Positions 55,547 through 64,000 of a DNA stretch of 64,000 bases are shown one piece after another. Under the pieces are notes generated by a model. The model did not search any database. It worked only from the letters and a program-made list of their open reading frames with translations, and was not told the DNA's origin. Positions within the stretch are counted from its first letter, which is position 1; each line of letters starts with the position of its first letter. The position numbers and the translations under genes were made by a program. This DNA comes from UBA6115 sp050952935 (GTDB lineage: Bacteria; Bacillota; Clostridia; Christensenellales; Aristaeellaceae). The DNA lies in the NCBI GenBank assembly GCA_050952935.1, contig JBMNLS010000001.1, positions 1,054,001 to 1,118,000 on the forward strand. Reading direction: 5' to 3'.

Positions 55547-57381
55547 GCGATACCCTGCGGGACAAACTGGCCCTGCTGCCCGCCTCCCCCGGCTGCTATC
55601 TGATGAAGCAGGGGGATGAGATTCTTTATGTGGGAAAGGCGGTGAACCTGCAAAACCGGGTGCGCAGCTATTTTGCCGCCAACATTCCCTCCCCCAAGGT
55701 GCGGGCGCTGATGGCCCGGGTGGACGACCTGGAGGTTATTTTAGCCGCCAGCGAATTGGAAGCGCTGATGCTGGAGTGCAACCTCATCAAGCTGCACCGG
55801 CCCTATTACAACATCAAGCTGACCGATGATAAGCATTATCCCTATATCCGCCTCAGCATGAACGAGCCCTATCCCCGCATCGGCGTGGCCCGGAAGGCGC
55901 AGGAAGATGGGGCCAGATATTTTGGCCCCTACATTGGCACCGGGGCCATCCGCCAGGTGATGGGCCTTTTGCGCAAAATCTTTCCTGTGCGCACCTGCCG
56001 GTTGAAGTTGCCCCTGGCCAGGCCACAGCGCCCTTGTCTGAGCTATGAAATTGGCCAGTGCCTGGGGCCATGTGGGGAGAAATGCACCCGGGAGGAATAT
56101 CGCCAGGCGGCGGAGGATGTGGCGGCCTTTCTGAAGGGCCGCTATAGGCCGGTGGTGGATAAGCTAAGCCGACAGATGGAGGCGGCTTCCCAGGAGATGC
56201 AGTTTGAGCGTGCGGCAGAGCTGCGGGACTGCATCCGGGACATTGAGGGCCTGATGGCCCGGCAAAACGCCAGCCAGGTGGCAGGCACCGATCAGGATGT
56301 GATCGCCGCCGCCCAGGACGGGCTGGACGCTATGGCCCAGGTGCTTTTGATCCGGGGCGGGCGGATGATTGCCGCCGAGGCCTTTGCCCTGCCCCGGGAG
56401 GGGGCAGAGCCGCTAAGTGAGGTGATCAGCGCCTTTATCCAGCAGTATTATGAGGACAGGGAGCCGCCCCGGGAGGTGATCGCCCAGGACGCCGCCGACC
56501 ATGCAGTGCTGGCGGACTGGCTGAAGGCCAAGCGGGAGGCTGCCTTCACCCTCACCCTGCCACAGCGCGGGGACAAGCGGCAGCTGGTGGAAAACGCCCT
56601 GAAAAACGCCCAGGACGCGCTGATCAAGCGCAACGCCCGGGCCCAGGTGGTGTATGAGCGCACCGTCGGCGCCAGCCGGGAGCTGGCCGCGGCGCTCAGC
56701 CTGCCGGAAGTGCCCCGGCGCATTGAGGGCTTTGACATCTCCAACACCCAGGGTGCGCAGTCGGCGGCCAGCATGGTGGTGTTTGTGGATGGGGAGCCGG
56801 AGAAGAAGGAATACCGGCATTTTCGCGTCAAAACCGTGGAAGGCGCCAACGACCTGGCCAGCATGAATGAGGTGCTTGACAGGCGTTTGCGCCGTGCCCT
56901 GCCTGAACAGGACAAGCCCTGGCCGCTGCCTGATCTGATTTTGGTGGACGGCGGGCCTGAACAATTGGCTGTTGCCATTAGGGCGCGGGACGCGCTGGGG
57001 TTTGATGTGCCCATGTTCGGCCTGGCTGAGCGGATGGAGGAGATCTATGTGCCGGGCGAGAGGGAACCCATTCTGCTGGACCGGCATTCCCCGGCGCTGC
57101 ATCTGATTCAGCGCATCCGGGACGAGGCCCACCGCTTCGCCATCACCCATCACCGGACGCTGCGGGGCAAGGCAGCCATCCGCTCCCGGCTTGAGGAAGT
57201 GCCGGGCATCGGCCCTGCCAGGCGGCGGGCGCTGCTGGCGGCCTTCCGGAGCATCAGGGGCGTGGGGGAGCAGAGCGTGGAGAGCCTGGCTGCCGTCAAG
57301 GGCATGACCCGGGCAGCAGCGGAGCGGCTGTATGAGGCCCTTCATCCAAGCGATGAAAAAGGAGAAAAACAGGATGCATGA
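55543..57381 (+). CDS. uvrC: UvrABC excision nuclease subunit C
   Basis: A 612-residue DNA repair nuclease. The GIY-YIG domain (PGCYLMKQGDEILYVGKAVNL) makes the 3' incision. The UVR motif near 200 (RQMEAASQEMQFERAAELRD) binds UvrB. The RNase H-like part (FDISNTQG, LILVDGGPEQL) makes the 5' cut. A C-terminal helix-hairpin-helix pair (EEVPGIGPARRRALL) binds DNA. ATG at 55543 follows GGGGAGG; the frame extends 15 nt upstream without a suitable ribosome site. Confidence 0.95.
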   Translation: MSDTLRDKLALLPASPGCYLMKQGDEILYVGKAVNLQNRVRSYFAANIPSPKVRALMARVDDLEVILAASELEALMLECNLIKLHRPYYNIKLTDDKHYPYIRLSMNEPYPRIGVARKAQEDGARYFGPYIGTGAIRQVMGLLRKIFPVRTCRLKLPLARPQRPCLSYEIGQCLGPCGEKCTREEYRQAAEDVAAFLKGRYRPVVDKLSRQMEAASQEMQFERAAELRDCIRDIEGLMARQNASQVAGTDQDVIAAAQDGLDAMAQVLLIRGGRMIAAEAFALPREGAEPLSEVISAFIQQYYEDREPPREVIAQDAADHAVLADWLKAKREAAFTLTLPQRGDKRQLVENALKNAQDALIKRNARAQVVYERTVGASRELAAALSLPEVPRRIEGFDISNTQGAQSAASMVVFVDGEPEKKEYRHFRVKTVEGANDLASMNEVLDRRLRRALPEQDKPWPLPDLILVDGGPEQLAVAIRARDALGFDVPMFGLAERMEEIYVPGEREPILLDRHSPALHLIQRIRDEAHRFAITHHRTLRGKAAIRSRLEEVPGIGPARRRALLAAFRSIRGVGEQSVESLAAVKGMTRAAAERLYEALHPSDEKGEKQDA

Positions 57382-58882
57382 AACCGGAGGCCTGAGGCGT
57401 TTTATGGATAAGCGCATGTGGGCGCTGATGCTGGTGGCGGTGATGCTGATAAATATGTCAGGAGCGTGCGCCAGCGGCTTTGACAGCCTGGGCGCCGCCG
57501 ATGAGCTTCAGGGCCTGGCCGGGGAGGCTGCCATCAGCCTGGAGACCTGGCCGGACATCAGCCCCGAAACCCTGAGGGTGATGCAGGGCTGGCTGGAGGG
57601 TTTGCGCTTAAAGCTTTATGCCGGAGAAGCATGCGGCGTGCTGGGGCTATACGACGGGCCCCGCCAGGTGTTTCTGGCTGAGGACGTGGATGAGCGCCTG
57701 ACGCTGACCGCTCCCGGCAGCCTGGCGCCCACGGAGTATGTGGGCAGCAGCGCCGAAGCCCCGCCCCTGCAAACGCTTTTTGACTTTCCCCCGCTGCCTG
57801 ATTTTGGGCCGCTGACTGCCTCCTTGCCCCGGTGGGGAGAAGCGCTGCTGGAAGGCCTCAGGCCTTATGAAAAGGCGGACGAGGTAAAAACCAGGATCAA
57901 AACCGTGGGCCGGGCCGACAGCCGGCTGGTCTACGCGTTAGGCGCCGAGGAGGCCAACGCCTGGTGGCAGCAGACCCTGCCCCGTCTCCTGCCCCTGTGG
58001 GCGGAGGGGGCGGCGGGCCTGCCTAAGGCCTGGCGGGATGAGGGGGCGCTGCTGCTAAGCTCCCTGCGCTTTACCGGCAAGCTCACCATTCGGCAGCTGC
58101 TGGACAAGGAAGGCGCGGCCCTGGGTTTCCAGGCAATCAGCACCCTGGAGGTGCTGGGGCAAACCCGCAAGCTGGATGTGATCGCCGCCTATCAGGAAGG
58201 AACGGGGCTGCACCTGAGCCTAAAGCTGCCTGCCGTCAGGGGGCGTGACCGTTTGGAAGCGCTGATCTCTCTGGCCTTTGCGAAAAAGGAAGCGGTTACT
58301 CCCATCAAGGGGGAGCTCAGCTTCATTCAGTCGACAGGCGGGGACAAGCTGAGCCTGACCGGCCAGGCGGATTTATCCCTGACGCCGGAAGGGGCGGGGG
58401 AGCGGCTTGGTGGTATGATTACTCTCAAGCTGAACCGTACCGGCGATACCGCGCAGAAGCGGGAGCATCAGCTGCAGCCAGACCTTTTGATCGGGGAGAG
58501 CGGCCTTGCCGGTAGCCTGAAATGGGTAGAATCTGAGGGGAAGAAGCTGCTGCGGGATGTCAGCCTGAGGCTTGAACTGATGAAGGCTCAGGAGATGCCG
58601 GTTACAAGCGTACCTCAGGTCCGGGTGGACCTGCGCCAGGCGGATCAGACCGCTCTGGCCCACGCCAGGCGGCAGGCGGGACAGGCGCTGCTGCCCTGGA
58701 TAAGGGAAAAGCTGCTGGCCCTGCCCCTTGAAACCAGGCGGCTGGTGCTGCATGATTGGGGCCGCGTGCGCCGCGCTTTGGCGGAAAGCAACCAAGACAT
58801 GATATCAGCCCCGCAAACAGATTCATTCATCGTGGTGGATGACGCGGATACACAACCAGTGACCAAGGAGGATTTACCATGA
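57374..58882 (+). CDS. Secreted protein of unknown function
   Basis: A 502-residue exported protein with an N-terminal hydrophobic signal (MWALMLVAVMLINMSGACAS; a weak lipobox at SGAC). The mature part alternates beta strands and amphipathic helices, with no domain I recognise. It overlaps uvrC by 8 nt and the next gene by 4 nt; AAAGGAG precedes the ATG. A similar size and operon position suggest it acts with the following gene product. Confidence 0.7.
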   Translation: MHETGGLRRFMDKRMWALMLVAVMLINMSGACASGFDSLGAADELQGLAGEAAISLETWPDISPETLRVMQGWLEGLRLKLYAGEACGVLGLYDGPRQVFLAEDVDERLTLTAPGSLAPTEYVGSSAEAPPLQTLFDFPPLPDFGPLTASLPRWGEALLEGLRPYEKADEVKTRIKTVGRADSRLVYALGAEEANAWWQQTLPRLLPLWAEGAAGLPKAWRDEGALLLSSLRFTGKLTIRQLLDKEGAALGFQAISTLEVLGQTRKLDVIAAYQEGTGLHLSLKLPAVRGRDRLEALISLAFAKKEAVTPIKGELSFIQSTGGDKLSLTGQADLSLTPEGAGERLGGMITLKLNRTGDTAQKREHQLQPDLLIGESGLAGSLKWVESEGKKLLRDVSLRLELMKAQEMPVTSVPQVRVDLRQADQTALAHARRQAGQALLPWIREKLLALPLETRRLVLHDWGRVRRALAESNQDMISAPQTDSFIVVDDADTQPVTKEDLP

Positions 58883-60429
58883 AAAAAGCGCTGTCACTCT
58901 TGCTGTCGGCCCTCTTAGTGCTCACAGCCCTGCCCGCCCTGGCCCAGGAATACACCCTGGATCAGAAGCTGTCCAAGCAGGTGAAGGATGGCTCGGGCCT
59001 CAGGATGACCGTCACCTTTGAAAAAACAGGCGCAGGCTTTTCCCTGCTGGATGCGCCTGCCAACGCCGCTGTAGCGGTGCTTAGCCAGGGCTCCGTCCTG
59101 ACGCTGCGCTCCCTCCGGGGTGTAGGCACCCTCAAGGGCAAGGAAGACCTGGAAATCACCTTCGTTAAGGGCGATATCCCACTGGCCGATCTGAAATACC
59201 ACAAGGACACCCAGCTGGAAGCGCTGACTTCTTCCCTGCTGGGCGGCGTGGGCTATGTGGATGTGCGGGATGGGGGGCTGCTAATGGCGCTGCTTTCCGG
59301 GCAGAACCCGGCTTGGCCCCCGGTGGAAGGGGTGCTGATGAAGGTGAACAGCGCCGAATCCACCTGGCAGGCGGCGGCGGGCCGCAAGCTTGACAGCTAT
59401 ACCGCCAAGCTCACCCAGTGGCTGCAGGGCTTCACCAAGACCTCCACCCAGCAGGATGAGGCGGGCAGCCTGCAAAACAAAATCACCATCACCGTGCCTG
59501 CCGATCAGCTGAAAGCGCAAATCAGACAGCTGCTGATCGACATGTATTCGGACGCGGAGCTGCTGGCACTTCTGGGGCAGGAGCTGGATGGCCGCCAGGC
59601 GGCAGCCTACCTGCAGCCCGGTATGATGAACAGCTTTTTCACCGCCCTTGATCAGCTGAAACTAACGGGCAATATGGAATCCGTCCGCATTTTTGACGCC
59701 CAGGCCAAGCTGGTGAAGAGCCATCTGATGCTGCCCATGGGCGGCGCCCGGGGGGCAAGCAGGCTGATTCAGGAATACACCCTGTTGCCTGACGGCGGGG
59801 AAAACAACGCCTGGACCCTGGAGATGGTGCCCCAAAACACCGCCAACACAGTAGGAGATGTCTACAGCCTGAGCTATATCGGCGGCAGCATCGCCGACGC
59901 GCCGGAGAGCAAGGCCTACACCGGCGTATACACCTTTGAGCCCGAGGCCGGTCAGCGGGAGTTCACCGTGGGCGAGGGGAAAAAGGCGCAGACTGCCCAG
60001 TCCTACAACTTTAACCTCTATATAGGCCCCGGTGTTGAAACCCAGGATCCGGTCACCCGCCGCAGCAACCGGGAGGATGAGATTACCTTGCTCATCACCC
60101 CTCAGGAGGAAGGGGCAGCCTCACCCCAGGCCTTCAGCCTTAAAGTGCGGCTGGAGAGCGGCGAGCGCACCAACTCCGCCACCTCCTTCAAGGGCACCCT
60201 TACCTGGCAGGATCAGGGCACGGACGCCCTCATCACCGCCCACATCGACGGCGCCTCCACCCCGCCCTGGCAGATTGCCGATGTGAACCCCGAGGGCCTC
60301 GCCCGGGTGGATACCATGAGCGCAGCCCAGCTGGAAGCCCTGGGTAAGCAAATCCAGCAAACCCTCCAGGCCGCCCTGGCCCAGATGGTGCTGAAGCTGG
60401 GCGCGCCGATGACGACCAGCGCGCCGTAA
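58879..60429 (+). CDS. Secreted protein of unknown function
   Basis: A 516-residue exported protein with a clear signal peptide (KALSLLLSALLVLTALPALAQ). The mature part opens YTLDQKLSKQVKDGSGLRMTVTFEK and is mainly beta, like large extracytoplasmic lipid- or envelope-related proteins, but no family is certain. A late segment (NREDEITLLITPQEE) echoes the style of the preceding protein. ATGA overlap shows coupled translation. Confidence 0.72.
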   Translation: MKKALSLLLSALLVLTALPALAQEYTLDQKLSKQVKDGSGLRMTVTFEKTGAGFSLLDAPANAAVAVLSQGSVLTLRSLRGVGTLKGKEDLEITFVKGDIPLADLKYHKDTQLEALTSSLLGGVGYVDVRDGGLLMALLSGQNPAWPPVEGVLMKVNSAESTWQAAAGRKLDSYTAKLTQWLQGFTKTSTQQDEAGSLQNKITITVPADQLKAQIRQLLIDMYSDAELLALLGQELDGRQAAAYLQPGMMNSFFTALDQLKLTGNMESVRIFDAQAKLVKSHLMLPMGGARGASRLIQEYTLLPDGGENNAWTLEMVPQNTANTVGDVYSLSYIGGSIADAPESKAYTGVYTFEPEAGQREFTVGEGKKAQTAQSYNFNLYIGPGVETQDPVTRRSNREDEITLLITPQEEGAASPQAFSLKVRLESGERTNSATSFKGTLTWQDQGTDALITAHIDGASTPPWQIADVNPEGLARVDTMSAAQLEALGKQIQQTLQAALAQMVLKLGAPMTTSAP

Positions 60430-60447
60430 GGATAAGATTGGAATTCC

Positions 60448-60483
60448 GGGGGCCGCCGCGAAAGATCGGCGGCCCCATTGTTT
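60448..60483 (+). terminator. Terminator after the secreted-protein pair
   Basis: Stem GGGGCCGCCG/CGGCGGCCCC with an 8-nt loop, followed by ATTGTTT. Separates the uvrC operon from obgE. Confidence 0.82.
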
Positions 60484-60533
60484 ACCTGAAAGCCCCAAAC
60501 ATGCTATAGTACAGTTGAATTGGAGGTTTAAGG

Positions 60534-61796
60534 ATGGCTTCTTTTGTGGACAGGGCGCCCATTATGCTCAAGGCCGGGGACGGAGGAAACGGCGCTGTTT
60601 CCTTCCACCGGGAGAAGTTTGTGCAAAAAGGCGGGCCGGATGGCGGGGATGGCGGCAAGGGCGGGGATGTGGTGCTGGTGGCAGACCATAACCTGCACAC
60701 CTTGCTGGACTTTCGCTATAAGCGCAAGCATCAAGCCGGGAACGGCATGCAGGGCTCCTCTTCCAGGCGCTCGGGCAAGGCGGGGGAGGATCTGATCATC
60801 AAGGTGCCGGTGGGCACCCTGGTGCGGCTGAAGGAAACCGGGGCCGTGGTGGCCGACATGTTTGAGCCGGGCCAGCGCCGGGTGCTGCTGCAGGGCGGCC
60901 GCGGGGGCTGGGGCAACATGCACTTTGCCACCCCCACCCGCCAGGCGCCTAACTTTGCCAAGCCCGGCATCAAAACCCAGTGGCATGAGTTTTTGCTGGA
61001 GCTGCGTACCCTTGCCGATGTGGGCTTGGTGGGCTACCCCAACGCGGGGAAAAGCAGCCTGCTGGCGCGCATCACCGCCGCCCGCCCCAAAATCGCGGAT
61101 TATCCTTTTACCACGTTGACGCCCAACCTGGGCATTGCCAGCCATAAAGGGGTGGACTTTGCCGTGGCGGATATCCCCGGGCTGATCGAAGGGGCCAGCG
61201 AAGGGGTGGGCCTGGGCTTTGCCTTTCTCAGGCATGTGGAGCGCACCCGCATTTTGCTTCAGGTGGTGGACGCGGCAGGCCTGGAGGGGCGCACGCCGGC
61301 CGATGACCTGCGGGTGATTGACCGAGAGCTGGCCCAGTATGGCGACCTGGAAGACCGGGTGCGGATCGTGGTGGCCAACAAGCTTGACCTGCCCGAGGCG
61401 GCGGAGCACCTGGACGCCATCAGGGAAGCTGCAGGTGAGCGCCCGGTTTTTGCGATAAGCGCCGCCACAAGGGAGGGGCTGACCCAGATGCTGGATGCCC
61501 TCACGGCGATCCTTGTGACCTTGCCGCCCGCCGCCCCCATGGAGGAGGAGCCCTTCCTGGAGGAGGAGCGCCTCAGGGGCTGGGAGGTCAGCCTGGATGA
61601 GGACGGGGTCTTTCTGGTTTCCGGCCCTTCGATGGAGAGCCTGCTTGACGCGGTCAACTTTGAAGAATTGGAGAGCCTGCGCTGGTTCCACCGGACGCTC
61701 AGGGCTTCCGGCGTGATTGACAGGCTCCGGGAGATGGGCGCTGAAGAGGGGGACACCGTAAAAATCGGGGAAACCGAGTTTGATTTTATTGATTGA
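60534..61796 (+). CDS. obgE: Obg-family GTPase
   Basis: A 420-residue GTPase needed for 50S ribosome assembly and stress control. The glycine-rich Obg fold comes first (FVDRAPIMLKAGDGGNGAVSF, GGPDGGDGGKGGDV), then the G domain with GYPNAGKSSLLARITAARPK (G1) and DIPGLIEGASEGVGLG (G3), NKLD (G4), and a C-terminal OCT domain (WEVSLDEDGVFLVSGPSME). A TATAGT-type -10 lies at about 60503. It overlaps nothing upstream. Confidence 0.96.
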   Translation: MASFVDRAPIMLKAGDGGNGAVSFHREKFVQKGGPDGGDGGKGGDVVLVADHNLHTLLDFRYKRKHQAGNGMQGSSSRRSGKAGEDLIIKVPVGTLVRLKETGAVVADMFEPGQRRVLLQGGRGGWGNMHFATPTRQAPNFAKPGIKTQWHEFLLELRTLADVGLVGYPNAGKSSLLARITAARPKIADYPFTTLTPNLGIASHKGVDFAVADIPGLIEGASEGVGLGFAFLRHVERTRILLQVVDAAGLEGRTPADDLRVIDRELAQYGDLEDRVRIVVANKLDLPEAAEHLDAIREAAGERPVFAISAATREGLTQMLDALTAILVTLPPAAPMEEEPFLEEERLRGWEVSLDEDGVFLVSGPSMESLLDAVNFEELESLRWFHRTLRASGVIDRLREMGAEEGDTVKIGETEFDFID

Positions 61797-61821
61797 TCAG
61801 GGAAGCAGAAAGGATATATCA

Positions 61822-62112
61822 ATGGATATCACCACCAAACAGCGCGCGGCGCTGCGCGCCATGGCAAACGGCCTGGATACGGTGCTCTTTGTGGGCAAGG
61901 ATGGCGTTGTGCCCAACACCATCAAGGAAGCCTATGACCTGTTGCAGGCCCGGGAGCTGATCAAATGCGCCGTGCAGCAAAGCGCCCCCATGACGGCCCG
62001 GGAGGCTTGCGATGCGCTGTGTGAGAAAACCGGCGCCGCCCCGGTGCAGGTGATCGGGCGGCGCTTTGTCATCTACCGGCGCAACGATAAGGAGCCGAAG
62101 ATCCAGCTGTAA
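61822..62112 (+). CDS. yhbY: YhbY-family RNA-binding protein (CRM domain)
   Basis: A 96-residue protein with one CRM domain: TTKQRAALRAMANGLDTVLFVGKDGV (the GxxG loop), then ELIKCAVQQSAPMTAREACDAL and GRRFVIYRRN. YhbY binds ribosome precursors, and the gene commonly follows obgE as here. ATG at 61822 follows AAAGGAT; the longer upstream frame starts inside obgE. Confidence 0.93.
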   Translation: MDITTKQRAALRAMANGLDTVLFVGKDGVVPNTIKEAYDLLQARELIKCAVQQSAPMTAREACDALCEKTGAAPVQVIGRRFVIYRRNDKEPKIQL

Positions 62113-62189
62113 TGCCCTAAAGGATGCGATCCCATTTGGCGTAAACAAGCAAAACTGCCGCAGACACATTTGCGAAGAAAGCCCGCCGC

Positions 62190-62212
62190 TCATGGCAGCG
62201 GGCTGCAGGCTA
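62190..62212 (-). terminator. Hairpin between yhbY and the convergent secreted-protein gene
   Basis: Imperfect stem GCCCGCCG...CAGCGGGC in the 120-nt gap between converging genes. No U-tract, so terminator function is uncertain. Confidence 0.4.
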
Positions 62213-62231
62213 TAGGCTGGGGAGAGAGTTG

Positions 62232-63041
62232 TTAAGGCGCTGGAGGGACGAAGTTCCATGAGTTGCTGCCTTCGGGGATCATTTCAAGATTGGTTTTGTT
62301 CAGCGTGAAGATGCAGTAATTGAGCACATCGGGATTCGGGTTGGGGCCTGTGAGGTGAAGCACGCCAGGGCCTACATAATAGTAGCCTGCCGTATAATTG
62401 ATTCCCGCACGGGTCGCAAAGATTGCCTTGCCGGTATAGGTGCAGGTCAGCGCGGGATCCACCATGTAGATGTTGCCCACCCTGCCCATCAGCTTCCCGT
62501 TTTTGATGCCTATGTAAATCGGCGGGGGCATCTGTCCTCCGGACATTTCGTTGATGTCTTCGGCGGAGATGACGATGGTCATCGGCGGCTCTTTGATGGA
62601 TACGACGCCGCCCGTCAGCTTCCACACGCCCTCAAAGTCGGATAACAATCCCGGTATTGCGGCCGCGTAATCCTCCTCAATCAGGAAGTCAGGCTGGGGA
62701 CGCTCAAAGTTGCGCTTGTCCTCGCCTTCAAGCACACCGTCCTTGTACCAAAAGACTTCAAAGTATTCACCGCTGAGATCCCTTACTTCCACCATGACGA
62801 TATCATCCAGCATGATTTCAGCCCTCCAGGTAATCGGGATGTCCTGGTCGGCGTTTTTCATGTTGCCGGTGCCATCCGGGCGCAGCTCCAGCTCCCAGGG
62901 ATTGTCCGAGGCATTGGTCTGCACCCAGCTGCCCGTAAAGCCATCAAATGGCCGTAGCGTGGATTCTTCCGAGGAAGCAAAAAGGGGCAGCAGGACGATC
63001 AACAACAGCAGGGCAAGCAGGCGTTTGAATGCATGTTTCAT
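62232..63041 (-). CDS. Secreted protein of unknown function (lipocalin-like layout)
   Basis: A 269-residue exported protein with signal peptide (KRLLALLLLIVLLPLFASS). Two similar halves each open with a FxGxW-type motif (FDGFTGSWVQTNASDNPWELEL and LSDFEGVWKLTGGVVSI), a pattern typical of small beta-barrel lipocalin-like proteins in Firmicutes. No firm family. Gap 63042-63125 before it holds only its ribosome site and promoter-like DNA. Confidence 0.68.
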   Translation of the reverse strand: MKHAFKRLLALLLLIVLLPLFASSEESTLRPFDGFTGSWVQTNASDNPWELELRPDGTGNMKNADQDIPITWRAEIMLDDIVMVEVRDLSGEYFEVFWYKDGVLEGEDKRNFERPQPDFLIEEDYAAAIPGLLSDFEGVWKLTGGVVSIKEPPMTIVISAEDINEMSGGQMPPPIYIGIKNGKLMGRVGNIYMVDPALTCTYTGKAIFATRAGINYTAGYYYVGPGVLHLTGPNPNPDVLNYCIFTLNKTNLEMIPEGSNSWNFVPPAP

Positions 63042-63125
63042 GGGACAACTCCTTCTTCATGATTCTTTTTCATCGGGCTAATCACAATGCAGGGTGATTC
63101 GGTTCAAAAAAGCAGAAAGGCGCTA

Positions 63126-64000
63126 TTATTCCTCAGCCCCCGGAAAGGCGGCCGCATCCGCGGCTATGAAACCGATGCCGGCGTTTTCGACCCATTTGGG
63201 ATGATAGAGCATCACCCATACAGCGTCGCCAAACTGGAGGTACATGCCGTAATCCATCCGGTCATCAAGCCCCACCCAGTCCATGATGGGGCCGTTGTAG
63301 ACCGGGAAGGCATACACCGGTACCTTTGTGCCTTCATCAATGCCACAGATCAGAGCGCCTCTGAGCCAGGTGGTGCCTGGGATGACCTGATCAGCAGGGG
63401 GCGGGATTTCGGGCAGTGGCTCTGTGCCGGCGGCAAAAGGCCAGGTGATCACACGGCCATCCGGCAGGGTGTCCGTGGGCAGGGAACTGTTTCCTCCTGA
63501 CTGCGCGGGCTGCCAGTTGGCAATCATCAGGCAGTTCATGACCTTCGGGTTGTCCGGATAATAATCAAAGGGCTTGCTCAGGTTCCAAATGTAGGATCTT
63601 CCGTCATGGATGATTTTTCCGTTGTTGGGGTCGCTGAACAACACGCTCCATCCCAGGAAGACGGATTCCGCCCTGAAGGGTTTTACAAGCATTTCCCCTT
63701 CCAGGCCGTTGATGGGCATTGGGTTGCCAGTTTTGGCAGTGATGGTGTGGGGTGAAAGGGCCAGGCCATCCGGCCAGGATCCCCCATTCAGGTCATGGCT
63801 GACATGGACCTTCCATAGTTCGCTGACAGGCTTTGCGGGCACACGCCAGCGGGCGGTCATCAGGCAGTGCATGGTCAGCGGGTTGTCCGGATAATAGTCA
63901 AAGGGATGGTTCAAATCCCAAATCTCTTCGCCGCTGTCATAGATGACTCTCCCATCTTTGGGATTTGTGAACCGAACGCTCCAACCCCTGAAATCAGAGC
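63126..64000 (-). CDS. Surface protein with InlB-like repeats, 5' end beyond window
   Basis: The frame is open to the right edge, so the start lies outside; at least 291 residues are seen. Two copies of a repeat are visible: GWSVRFTNPKDGRVIYDS leading to NHPFDYYPDNPLTMHCLMTARW, and GWSVLFSDPNNGKIIHDG leading to SKPFDYYPDNPKVMNCLMIANW. The layout recalls the Listeria-Bacteroides (InlB B-type) repeat, which has GW at one end and a final aromatic pair. The C-terminal 110 residues carry a separate domain (LICGIDEGTKVPVYAFPVYN). No sortase motif at the visible end. Confidence 0.72.
   Translation of the reverse strand, partial: SDFRGWSVRFTNPKDGRVIYDSGEEIWDLNHPFDYYPDNPLTMHCLMTARWRVPAKPVSELWKVHVSHDLNGGSWPDGLALSPHTITAKTGNPMPINGLEGEMLVKPFRAESVFLGWSVLFSDPNNGKIIHDGRSYIWNLSKPFDYYPDNPKVMNCLMIANWQPAQSGGNSSLPTDTLPDGRVITWPFAAGTEPLPEIPPPADQVIPGTTWLRGALICGIDEGTKVPVYAFPVYNGPIMDWVGLDDRMDYGMYLQFGDAVWVMLYHPKWVENAGIGFIAADAAAFPGAEE

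Noticed and set aside
60528..61691. 387-residue minus-strand open frame opposite obgE
   Set aside because: Shadow of a highly conserved GTPase gene.

Overview
The window comes from a Gram-positive, fermentative Clostridia-type bacterium. I suspect a Christensenellales-like gut lineage, but that placement is inference. Supporting signs: HPr kinase beside a ROK glucokinase, a CggR-led glycolytic operon, a sortase-type surface protein ending in an MPATG signal, strong AGGAGG ribosome sites, and a complete 16S-23S-5S-tRNA-Asn operon. The backbone is GC-rich. Several AT-rich genes stand out as later arrivals.

Layout. 1-1835: an AT-rich gene of unknown family cut by the left edge, next to the 5' stump of a type III DNA methyltransferase. 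1876-7609: a compact phage-derived cassette (portal, scaffold, capsid, two connectors, a tail-terminator/tail-tube-like fusion, a DUF6711-like protein, endolysin, holin) with no terminase, tape measure, integrase or regulator. 7715-9115: an orphan solute-binding protein with a 45-residue internal tandem duplication. 9338-10498: an AT-rich membrane protein between inverted copies of a hairpin repeat. 10743-17612: a leftward purine/nucleoside salvage operon (xpt, BMP-type binding protein, ABC ATPase broken by a +1 frameshift, two permeases, a uridine-kinase-like protein, a YARHG protein). 17806-24033: two divergent surface or secreted proteins, one a giant MPATG protein and one with ten cysteine repeats. 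24125-26065: DUF5685, J-domain and zinc-ribbon membrane proteins.

26223-31738: the rRNA operon. Its 23S gene carries a 161-nt hairpin insert at the helix-45 position. 31762-32604: an IS200-like remnant and an AT-rich membrane protein. 32870-37445: cggR-pgk-tpiA-gpmI without gapA. 37616-41901: a leftward four-gene operon (VWA/binding-protein lipoprotein, XpaC, membrane-anchored binding-protein-like protein, TelA). 42040-45717: an accessory patch with a gene remnant, a DUF4160 protein, a polysaccharide deacetylase clipped at its 3' end by an IS, and that IS with a twice-frameshifted transposase. 45751-51676: hydrolases, an EFR1 ferredoxin, a TetR-controlled hydrolase with clear operators, an XRE/membrane-protein pair, and a DUF364-CcsA pair. 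51750-55034: hprK-glucokinase-asnS. 55262-62112: DUF1292, uvrC, two secreted proteins, obgE and yhbY. 62232-64000: two secreted or surface proteins on the minus strand, the last cut by the right edge.

The most unusual items are the terminase-less capsid/lysis cassette preceded by tandem ATGTCA repeats, the VWA-XpaC-TelA operon, the ten-repeat cysteine protein, the helix-45 insert, and a dispersed hairpin repeat found where AT-rich genes meet the GC-rich backbone.
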